DNA from: JANLQX01 sp031368095
Lineage (GTDB): Bacteria > Actinomycetota > Acidimicrobiia > Acidimicrobiales > JANYDT01
DNA: 8,145 nucleotides
Reading direction: 5' to 3'
Assembly (NCBI GenBank): GCA_031368095.1
Contig: JANLQX010000127.1
Span: forward strand, 1-8,145
Below are positions 1-6,384 of this stretch, one piece after another. The notes under the pieces were generated by a model. The model did no database searches, had not been told where the DNA came from, and saw nothing but the letters and a program-made list of their open reading frames with translations. Both the position numbers and the translations under genes were made by a program. Positions within the stretch are counted from its first letter, which is position 1; every line of letters starts with the position of its first letter.

Positions 1-1
1 C

Positions 2-148
2 GTGGCCGACGGTGTCGCGCAGATCACCCAGGGCGGGCGAGTGGTCGATCCGTCGACCGCTCGGGGGGCCATTCGCATCCGACTGACCACCCGGGTCATC
101 GAGCCAGAACTGGTGCGATCACGACCCCGCCGCGCCATTGACCGTTGA
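2..148 (+). CDS. 3' end of an unrecognised protein gene (partial)
   Basis: An open frame enters from the left edge and stops with TGA at 146-148, giving 48 visible residues. Third codon positions are mostly G or C, as in the sure genes of this window, which supports real coding. The visible part has a short beta-like stretch (RGAIRIRLTTRVIEPELV) and a basic tail (RSRPRRAIDR) with no membrane segment. I do not recognise the family. It does not resemble the C-terminus of KdpC, the protein one might expect just before kdpD. The next gene's possible TTG start at 138 lies inside this frame, so the two may be translationally coupled. Confidence 0.55.
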   Translation: MADGVAQITQGGRVVDPSTARGAIRIRLTTRVIEPELVRSRPRRAIDR

Positions 149-635
149 GTTACGGCCGAAGGTAGCGTCAGGCGCAGTGCCCCCTTCCGACCTGAGCATC
201 CTGCTCACCCACCTCACGGCCACCGTCTTTATGGCTGGAGTGATTTGGACCATCCAACTTGTCCACTACCCGCTCTTCGTTTATGCCGATCGGCAGCAGT
301 TCACCCCTTTTCACCACGACCACTCCCGACGCATCACCTGGATCGTCGGTGTTGGTATGGGAGCCGAATTGATCAGCGCGCTGGCGCTTGTTGCCTCGAC
401 CCCCGAGCGCGTCAGCCGGGCACTGGTCCTGATCGCGTCCGGAGTTCTGGTCCTCGTTCACGCCGCGACGGTGATGCTCTCGATCCCTTCGCACAACGAG
501 CTCGGTCGCGGCTGGGATGAGGATGCGCACCATCACCTCGTCTCCACCAATTGGGTTCGAACGATCGGCTGGAGCGTTCGCGTGGTGCTGGCGCTGGCCA
601 TGGTTGCCCAGTACACGGCTCCGCTCAGTCGGTAA
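138..635 (+). CDS. Four-helix conserved membrane protein, function unknown
   Basis: This frame encodes up to 165 residues with four likely membrane helices, at about residues 20-42, 66-86, 93-115 and 140-158. Conserved-looking polar and aromatic patches sit between or at the ends of the helices: VHYPLF (42-47), a His-rich stretch with H59, H60 and H62 followed by RR (64-65), E77 in helix 2, SIPSHNELG (115-123) and TNWVRT (137-142). The pattern recalls a widespread family of small uncharacterised bacterial integral membrane proteins with the same HYPLF and TNW-RT signatures; no function is known to me. The start is uncertain. TTG 138 overlaps the previous stop by 11 bases and has no clear ribosome site. 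GTG 177 (codon 14) follows an AGG at 170-172 and would drop only the non-hydrophobic N-terminus. The gene ends 33 bases before kdpD on the same strand, so co-transcription is likely. A role in potassium or membrane-stress physiology would be guilt by association only. Confidence 0.75.
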   Translation: MTVELRPKVASGAVPPSDLSILLTHLTATVFMAGVIWTIQLVHYPLFVYADRQQFTPFHHDHSRRITWIVGVGMGAELISALALVASTPERVSRALVLIASGVLVLVHAATVMLSIPSHNELGRGWDEDAHHHLVSTNWVRTIGWSVRVVLALAMVAQYTAPLSR

Positions 636-668
636 TCTCATTTCGGCTCAGTCTGAAAGAGTCAAGGG

Positions 669-3200
669 ATGAGACGAGGTGAGCTACGGATCTATTTCGG
701 AGCCGCCCCCGGCGTCGGAAAGACGTTTGCGATGCTCAATGAGGGCTGGCGTCGGTCCCAGCGCGGCACCGACACGGTTATCGGCTTTGTTGAGACTCAC
801 GGCCGCCAGCACACCGTCCACGAGATCCGGGACCTGGAAATCGTTCCGTCAAGACTTCGGGCCGGCGGTGATACCGGCAAATCTGAGATGGATCTCGAAG
901 CGATTCTCCGTCGTCAACCGCAGCTGTGCCTGATCGATGACGTTGCCCACACCAACGATCCCGGGGCAACGAATACGAAGCGTTGGCAGGACGTCGCTGA
1001 TCTCCTCGACGCCGGGATCGACGTAATCACCACGGTCAACGTCCAGCATCTTGAATCGCTCAGCGACGTCGTCGAGCGCATTACTGGTGTCCCGACTCCA
1101 GAAACCGTTCCTGATTCCTTCGTCCGTTCAGCTGATCAAATCGAATTGATCGACATGTCTCCGGAAGCATTGCGCCGACGCCTAGCCCATGGCAACGTGT
1201 TTCCGGCCAGCCGAATCGATTCCGCGCTTGCGGACTACTTCCGGCCCGGCAACCTTGGCGCTCTCCGCGAGCTCGCCCTTATGTGGGTCGCTGACCGCGT
1301 TGAAGAGACGCTTCAGAGTTACCTCGTGCAACATGGAATCGCCGACGTCTGGGAAACCCGTGAACGCATCGTGGTCGCCGTCTCTGGCGCACCGTCGTCG
1401 GCATCGATGGTGCGAAGGGGAGCTCGCATGGCTGGTCGCACGCGCGGCGAACTCATCGGTGTACATATTATTCGTCCAGGAATGAAAGTCGAAGCCACCA
1501 ATCCCGGATTTTCGGCGCGCGACCTGCTGGCCGAATGCGGCGGCTCGTACCACGAGGTTGTCGCCGACGACGGATCTGCTGCACTACTGGAATTCGCAAA
1601 GTCCATGCACGCCACCAGGGTGATTATCGGTGCCAGCGGTCCCCGACGGTTGGCCGACTTCGGCCGACGCTCATTCGCCCAACGAGTGATCGCTGGAGCC
1701 GGTGAAATGGAGGTGCACGTCATTGGCACGACCTCGAACGAGCTTCCGGTCCCGAGTCGTCGAGCGCGCGAACGTTCAGGGGTTCCCCGACGAAATCTTT
1801 TGCTCGCCTGGACGGTCACGGTACTGGGAATGCCAATCGTGACGTTCGCCCTTGCGCACACGCGCCGCCACGTTTCGCTTCCATCGGTCCTGCTGGCGTT
1901 CTTGACTCTTGTGCTCGGCATCGGCGCCTTGGGCGGACGACGGGTGAGCATTGTGGCCGCCGTCGTGAGCGCTCTCATCGTCAATTGGTACTTCATTCCC
2001 CCTTTTCACACGCTGACTATCCGCGACACCGACAATGCCGTGGCCCTCTTGATGTTCCTCCTCGTGGCGGGCACGGTTGGAACGCTCGTCGAGCAGGCAA
2101 CTCAACGGGCCGCAGAGGCGGAGCGCGCCAGGTCCGAGGCCGAAGCACTGGCCCGGACCAGTGCCACTCTGGCGACCGACGCTGACCCCGTTCCTCGACT
2201 CGTCGAGCATCTTCGCTCCACGTTCGCGTTCACCAGCGCCGCCGTACTTCGACGCGAAGCAGACCGCTGGGTGGTCGTGACCTTCGCCGGCGACCCGTCA
2301 CCTACCTGTCCTGACGACGGCACATCATTTACCCTCGACGGCGACGAACTGTCGCCACGCCATGTTCTCGTTCTCACCGGCCGCCTACTAGAGACCAACG
2401 ACCGCCGAATCATGGAGGTCTTCGCCGCGCAATTGGCGATTGGATTGCAGTCCTCCCGATTGGCTCGCGAGGCCGAATCGGCACAAATACTGAGCGAAGT
2501 TGATCGAACCCGAACCGCCCTGCTGCAGGCCGTTTCCCACGACCTGCGAAGCCCGCTCGCAGCGATCAAAACGTTCGTGTCCGGGTTGCGCTCCGACGAT
2601 GTCCAGTGGACTGCTGAGCAGGTACAACAGAGTCTCGAAGCAATCGACACCGAAACTGATCGGCTCAATCGGTTGGTCGGAAATCTGCTCGATGCGGCAC
2701 GGCTTCAGGCCGGCGAATCCGCCGTCGACCTGTGCCCGACGGATGCCGCTGCGGTCGTCACGGCGGTGGCCGCCAGCCAGACCGAGTTCGTCAGTACGTC
2801 TATCGATCCGTCAACTCCTCTCGTGCAGGCTGACGCCGCAATGCTTGAGCGCAGCCTCGCCAACCTCGTCTCGAACGCCCTCAAATACAATCCGATCGGC
2901 CATCCCGTACGGATTGACGTTTCCCCCATCGGGGGCAACGTTCACATTCGAGTGGTCGACTGCGGTCCGGGAATCCCGCTCCGAGAACGCACGCGCGTCC
3001 TGGCTCCATTTCAGCGATTCGGCGATCGGAATGCCACGGAAGGTGTCGGTCTCGGCCTCGCCATTGTCTCGGGATTTGTCCGCAGCATGGGCGCAACGTT
3101 GGAGCTGGACGACACCGCCGGAGGGGGGCTCACCGCCACCATTGTGCTGCGAGTCGCCAACGACTCGGGTTCACGATCACATCAGGTCCGTCACCGATGA
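669..3200 (+). CDS. kdpD: KdpD, potassium/turgor sensor histidine kinase
   Basis: This is a full-length KdpD of 843 residues (the E. coli protein is about 890), a membrane histidine kinase/phosphatase that phosphorylates KdpE in response to potassium limitation or ionic stress. Domains in order are as follows. The N-terminal KdpD domain (1-220) has Walker A GAAPGVGKT (11-19), GFVETHGR (39-46), a Walker B-like region LIDDVAHTNDPG (88-99) and TTVNVQHLESL (121-131). A universal-stress-like domain spans about 232-355. Four closely packed membrane helices lie at about 376-394, 404-421, 425-447 and 457-475. An Ala/Glu/Arg-rich linker helix and a GAF-like region follow (about 480-600). The HisKA domain has phospho-acceptor H624 in VSHDLRSPL. 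The ATPase domain has N732/N736 (N box), DCGPGIP (764-770) and GVGLGLAI (792-799). All kinase motifs are intact. ATG 669 begins the family's usual N-terminus, with a weak GAAAG at 655-659 upstream. The stop overlaps the kdpE start. One variation is IDD where most relatives have VDE after Walker B. Confidence 0.96.
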   Translation: MRRGELRIYFGAAPGVGKTFAMLNEGWRRSQRGTDTVIGFVETHGRQHTVHEIRDLEIVPSRLRAGGDTGKSEMDLEAILRRQPQLCLIDDVAHTNDPGATNTKRWQDVADLLDAGIDVITTVNVQHLESLSDVVERITGVPTPETVPDSFVRSADQIELIDMSPEALRRRLAHGNVFPASRIDSALADYFRPGNLGALRELALMWVADRVEETLQSYLVQHGIADVWETRERIVVAVSGAPSSASMVRRGARMAGRTRGELIGVHIIRPGMKVEATNPGFSARDLLAECGGSYHEVVADDGSAALLEFAKSMHATRVIIGASGPRRLADFGRRSFAQRVIAGAGEMEVHVIGTTSNELPVPSRRARERSGVPRRNLLLAWTVTVLGMPIVTFALAHTRRHVSLPSVLLAFLTLVLGIGALGGRRVSIVAAVVSALIVNWYFIPPFHTLTIRDTDNAVALLMFLLVAGTVGTLVEQATQRAAEAERARSEAEALARTSATLATDADPVPRLVEHLRSTFAFTSAAVLRREADRWVVVTFAGDPSPTCPDDGTSFTLDGDELSPRHVLVLTGRLLETNDRRIMEVFAAQLAIGLQSSRLAREAESAQILSEVDRTRTALLQAVSHDLRSPLAAIKTFVSGLRSDDVQWTAEQVQQSLEAIDTETDRLNRLVGNLLDAARLQAGESAVDLCPTDAAAVVTAVAASQTEFVSTSIDPSTPLVQADAAMLERSLANLVSNALKYNPIGHPVRIDVSPIGGNVHIRVVDCGPGIPLRERTRVLAPFQRFGDRNATEGVGLGLAIVSGFVRSMGATLELDDTAGGGLTATIVLRVANDSGSRSHQVRHR

Positions 3201-3877
3201 TCCGGATTCTCATCGTTGACGATGAACCGCAGATTCGCAACGCCCTTCGCATGAACCTCCAGGCGAGGGAGTACGAAACGATCGAAGCCGAGGACGGCCG
3301 AGGGGCGCTTCGTATTGCGGCCGATCGCAACCCTGACTTGGTGTTGCTCGACCTCGGCCTCCCCGACCGCGACGGTCTCGATGTTCTCAAATCCCTTCGG
3401 ACGTGGACGAACGTGCCCGTCATCGTCTTGACCGTTCGGGACGACGAGCGCGACAAGGTCGCTGCGCTCGACGCTGGCGCCGATGACTACGTGACGAAAC
3501 CGTTCGGCATCAACGAACTGCTCGCCCGTGTTCGAGCCGCTCTACGACGAACCATCGATGAAAACGAGCCGCTGACCACCGTTGAAACGAAGGCCTTCAG
3601 CCTTGATCTGGCCTCGAAGCGCGGACGGCTCGTTTCCGGTGAGGAGGTCCACCTGACGCCAACCGAGTGGGCGATCGTGACCCACCTTGGGTCACACCCG
3701 AGTCTGTTGATCACCGCGCGGCAACTGATCACCGCGGCATGGGGTCCGGCATACACCCCAGACGCCAATCTGCTTCGAGTGCACCTGAACAAGATCAGGG
3801 CGAAACTCGAACCGATCCCTTCCCGACCGTGTCATTTTCTGACGGAGCCGGGCCTGGGGTATCGGTTCGAGCCATGA
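3197..3877 (+). CDS. kdpE: KdpE, OmpR-family response regulator
   Basis: A 226-residue two-domain response regulator, the usual length for KdpE. The receiver domain (1-118) has the acidic pair D8/D9, phospho-acceptor D52 in LLDLGLPDRDG, T79 and K101 in YVTKPFG. A winged-helix DNA-binding domain (about 127-224) includes HLTPTEWAI (152-160), the recognition-helix region NLLRVHLNKIRAKL (191-204) and the terminal wing LTEPGLGYRFEP. ATG 3197 overlaps the kdpD stop as ATGA, so translation is almost certainly coupled and the cognate kinase is KdpD. In known systems phosphorylated KdpE activates kdpFABC. No kdpFABC gene is visible here, and the next gene is a KimA-type transporter, which I infer as a possible target. 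Confidence 0.96.
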   Translation: MIRILIVDDEPQIRNALRMNLQAREYETIEAEDGRGALRIAADRNPDLVLLDLGLPDRDGLDVLKSLRTWTNVPVIVLTVRDDERDKVAALDAGADDYVTKPFGINELLARVRAALRRTIDENEPLTTVETKAFSLDLASKRGRLVSGEEVHLTPTEWAIVTHLGSHPSLLITARQLITAAWGPAYTPDANLLRVHLNKIRAKLEPIPSRPCHFLTEPGLGYRFEP

Positions 3878-3907
3878 ACGTGTGACGTCGGTCGCATAGG
3901 TGGGCAA

Positions 3908-3930
3908 TCTTTATGCCGTCTTAAGGCGAA
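3908..3930 (+). promoter_or_regulatory. Possible regulator-binding dyad in the kdpE-kimA gap
   Basis: The 93-base gap (3878-3970) is AT-richer in its middle than the flanking genes. TTTATG (3910-3915), five bases, then TTAAGG (3921-3926) loosely follows the two-half-site spacing I recall for E. coli KdpE sites (TTTATA-N5-TTTACA). The first half matches at 5 of 6 positions and the second at only 3 of 6. A 12-base imperfect dyad centred on CTTAAG (3917-3928, 10 of 12 positions symmetric) overlaps it. No convincing -35/-10 pair or terminator could be assigned, so kimA may simply be read through from kdpDE. The match is weak and could be chance. Confidence 0.22.
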
Positions 3931-3970
3931 GCAGTAGGCGCCGCACATCCTCGCTGTTTTACTCAATGAC

Positions 3971-6349
3971 GTGACAATTTTGGAAGAACGCCCGGCACCT
4001 CCATTGGACGCCGTGGAGATCGAACTGCCGATGCAGCCGTTTCTGCCGGAGAGCAATAGGTACCGCCTCAAAAACAAGATTCTTGGCGAGCCTTTGCACA
4101 CGGAGGAGCTCGCCCACGAGCGCCTCGGGAATCCAACGGCGCTCGCGGTGTTCGCCTCGGACAACCTTTCATCGTGTGCCTACGCCACCGAGGAAATCCT
4201 CCGGGTGCTTCTTCCGGCGATCGGCCTGGCGGCCTTTCGTCTCGTTACTCCAATCACCTTTGCCCTGCTCGTGGTTCTGGGCTTCTTGATCCTCTCGTAT
4301 CGCCAGACCATCAAGGCCTATCCGAGCGCCGGCGGCGCATACATCGTGACTCGCGACAACTTCGGCATCCTTCCGGCCCAGGTCGCTGGCGTCGCCCTTC
4401 TCACCGACTACGTACTCACGGTCTCGGTGTCGGTCGCCGCCGGCACCGACGCGCTGGCGTCAGCTGTTTCCGCACTTGAGCCGTACAAGCTCCTCATTGC
4501 GATCGGGTTTGTTGCGCTCATCGCCTACGGCAACCTGCGCGGCGTCAAGGAGTCAGGGAAGCTCTTTGCCGCGCCGACGTACTTCTTCGTCGTGAACATG
4601 ATCCTGCTGATCGGAGTCGGCGCCTACCGATGGATCTTTACCGGGCTGCCTCGCTACAACGTGGTGGCGATGGAGTCGAAGGGCATCGTCGACGTGCACT
4701 CCGACCTCAAGAGCGTCGCCATCCTGATGGGGGCTTCAGTGTGGATCGCCATGAAGGCGTTCGGGTCGGGCGGCGCCGCGGTGACCGGCGTCGAAGCCAT
4801 TTCGAACGGCGTGCCGGCGTTCCGAGAGCCTGCTTGGAAGAACGCCCGTGACACTCTCGTAGTCATGGGCGTGTTGCTTGGGGTGATGTTCCTCGGACTC
4901 TCGCTCCTTGCTTCGAAGGTCCATGCCCCGCCGTTCAAAGGCGGCTCGCCGACGGTCATATCCCAAGTCGGTGAGGCCGTGTACGGCAAGGGCGTTGTCG
5001 GCCACGTGTTGTGGCTCTCACTCCAGGTCGGGACGATGCTCATCCTTGTCCTGGCGGCCAATACGAGCTTTGCTGACTTTCCCCGACTGGCCAGCTTTCA
5101 CGCCGGCGACAACTTCATGCCGCGCCAATTCATGGTGCGTGGCCACCGCCTGGTGTTCTCCAACGGCATCATCTTCCTGGCCATCGCCGGAACGGTCACC
5201 CTGCTCGGAACGGGCGGCAAGGTAAGTCGGCTTATTCCGCTCTATGCCATCGGGGTGTTCACCAGCTTCACGCTCAGCCAGGCGGGCATGGCCAAACACC
5301 ACATCACCCACAAAGAGGACTCCTGGCGGACGGGACTCTTCATCAACGCCACGGGTGCACTTCTCTCGTTCATTGTGCTCATCATCGTCGCCGCGGTGAA
5401 ATTTACGGAAGGGGCATGGGTCATCATGCTCCTCATCCCGATCATGGTGTTTGGGCTGGTGCGTCTGAACCGTGCGTACGAGCACGAAAATGCGGAACTA
5501 GCCGAAGATGCTGCCAAAATCGCCGCCGCGCCCGGGCGTTGGAAGCATTCGATGATTGTTCTGGTCGACGAACTCGACGTGGCCAGCGCCCGAGCAATTC
5601 AGTATGCGCGCGTAGTGAATCCGCATGACTTCCGCGCCGTGCACTTCGATCTTGATCCGTGGAAAACCCATATCCTGGCCGAGACGTGGCGCAAACTTGG
5701 TTTCGACGGCATCCCTCTCGACATTGTGGAGTGTCCCGACCGGCGCGTGCCGCGGGCGGCTGCTGAACTCATCATCGACGTGCTGCAAAACGGAGGCACT
5801 GAGGTGAGCGTGCTGATTCCGCGACGAGAACATTCGCAATTCTGGCATCGCTTCCTTCACGACCATTCATCAAAATCAATCGTTGCCGCATTGGCCGACA
5901 TACCTCATTGCAACGTCACCATCGTGCCGTATCACCTTGGGAATACGCCGGACCGAGGGCCCATCACTGCCGAAATTGACCGCCAAGTCCGAACCGAGCA
6001 GGCCATGATGGCCCCTCGAACGCTTCTCGCCACAGCGGACGAACTTCCCGAAGATCGTTCACGTATCGCCGAAGTCCCCGTGCGCGGTCGGGCCACGGTG
6101 GCCGGTCGTGTTCGCCAAGTGCGTGTGCAGCCGTTCGGCGGGAACCCGAGTCTCGAGTGCACCATCGTCGACGACACCGACACGCTGACGTTGATCTTCA
6201 CCGGCCGGCGTCAGATCGACGGCATCCGGGTCGGGACCCGTCTGTCGGCCGAAGGAACGATCGCCCTTCGCGATGGAAAACGGATCATCATGAATCCGAG
6301 CTACCACTTCGCCGGCCCGCTCGAGCCGTTGGAGGCGCCGCACCACTGA
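3971..6349 (+). CDS. kimA: KimA-family potassium/proton symporter with C-terminal OB-fold
   Basis: A 792-residue APC-superfamily transporter that closely resembles Bacillus subtilis KimA (formerly YdaO), a high-affinity K+/H+ symporter. The membrane core (about 55-500) has roughly 12 helices. Signature stretches are SDNLSSCAYATEE (63-75), LSYRQTIKAYPSAGGAYIV (108-126), TDYVLTVSVSVAAGTDA (145-161), VTGVEAISNGVPAF (271-284), LVLAANTSFADFP (359-371) and LIPLYAIGVF (421-430). Residues at the expected potassium/proton site are kept: D64, Y71, D146, T150, T272, E275 and Y425. A cytosolic universal-stress-like domain follows (about 524-655), ending in WHRFLHDHSS and IVPYHLGN as in KimA. An extra part follows: a linker rich in charged residues and an OB-fold-like domain (about 700-780). 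B. subtilis KimA (about 600 residues) lacks this extension. The start is GTG 3971 without a clear ribosome site; ATG 4031 (codon 21) has GGAG 12 bases upstream and is an alternative that leaves the core intact. Generic amino-acid permease is the competing label, but similarity runs through both membrane and cytosolic parts. Confidence 0.88.
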   Translation: MTILEERPAPPLDAVEIELPMQPFLPESNRYRLKNKILGEPLHTEELAHERLGNPTALAVFASDNLSSCAYATEEILRVLLPAIGLAAFRLVTPITFALLVVLGFLILSYRQTIKAYPSAGGAYIVTRDNFGILPAQVAGVALLTDYVLTVSVSVAAGTDALASAVSALEPYKLLIAIGFVALIAYGNLRGVKESGKLFAAPTYFFVVNMILLIGVGAYRWIFTGLPRYNVVAMESKGIVDVHSDLKSVAILMGASVWIAMKAFGSGGAAVTGVEAISNGVPAFREPAWKNARDTLVVMGVLLGVMFLGLSLLASKVHAPPFKGGSPTVISQVGEAVYGKGVVGHVLWLSLQVGTMLILVLAANTSFADFPRLASFHAGDNFMPRQFMVRGHRLVFSNGIIFLAIAGTVTLLGTGGKVSRLIPLYAIGVFTSFTLSQAGMAKHHITHKEDSWRTGLFINATGALLSFIVLIIVAAVKFTEGAWVIMLLIPIMVFGLVRLNRAYEHENAELAEDAAKIAAAPGRWKHSMIVLVDELDVASARAIQYARVVNPHDFRAVHFDLDPWKTHILAETWRKLGFDGIPLDIVECPDRRVPRAAAELIIDVLQNGGTEVSVLIPRREHSQFWHRFLHDHSSKSIVAALADIPHCNVTIVPYHLGNTPDRGPITAEIDRQVRTEQAMMAPRTLLATADELPEDRSRIAEVPVRGRATVAGRVRQVRVQPFGGNPSLECTIVDDTDTLTLIFTGRRQIDGIRVGTRLSAEGTIALRDGKRIIMNPSYHFAGPLEPLEAPHH

Positions 6350-6384
6350 GGCGAAGGCCGGTAATTGCTAGCGCGGCTTCGCCT
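6349..6384. terminator. Stem-loop between converging kimA and NRPS genes
   Basis: AGGCGAAG (6349-6356) is perfectly complementary to CTTCGCCT (6377-6384). An alternative pairing uses a 7-base outer stem, bulges G6356, then pairs GCCG (6357-6360) with CGGC (6374-6377), leaving a 13-base loop. The structure covers the last base of the kimA stop and carries the NRPS stop codon (6368-6370) in its loop. Its position between tail-to-tail genes suits a bidirectional terminator. There is no clear U-tract on either side, so it would be a non-canonical one or merely an end-protecting hairpin. Confidence 0.42.

Noticed and set aside
2..148. Idea that the leading partial gene is kdpC
   Set aside because: The 48 residues show none of the KdpC C-terminal pattern, and an unrelated membrane protein gene separates it from kdpD.
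1319..1996. 225-residue open frame on the minus strand inside kdpD
   Set aside because: It lies wholly antisense to an unmistakable kdpD. Its composition is Arg/Ser/Ala/Thr-rich without recognisable motifs, as expected for a shadow frame in GC-rich DNA.
2500..3219. 239-residue plus-strand frame overlapping the kdpD kinase domain
   Set aside because: It is a shifted frame of the HisKA/ATPase region. The true frame holds every kinase motif, while this one is Ser/Pro/Arg-rich and featureless.
3966..3974. Two-codon mini-ORF ATG ACG TGA overlapping the kimA GTG start
   Set aside because: Such short start-stop strings are common by chance and there is no ribosome site before it; a regulatory role cannot be supported from sequence alone.
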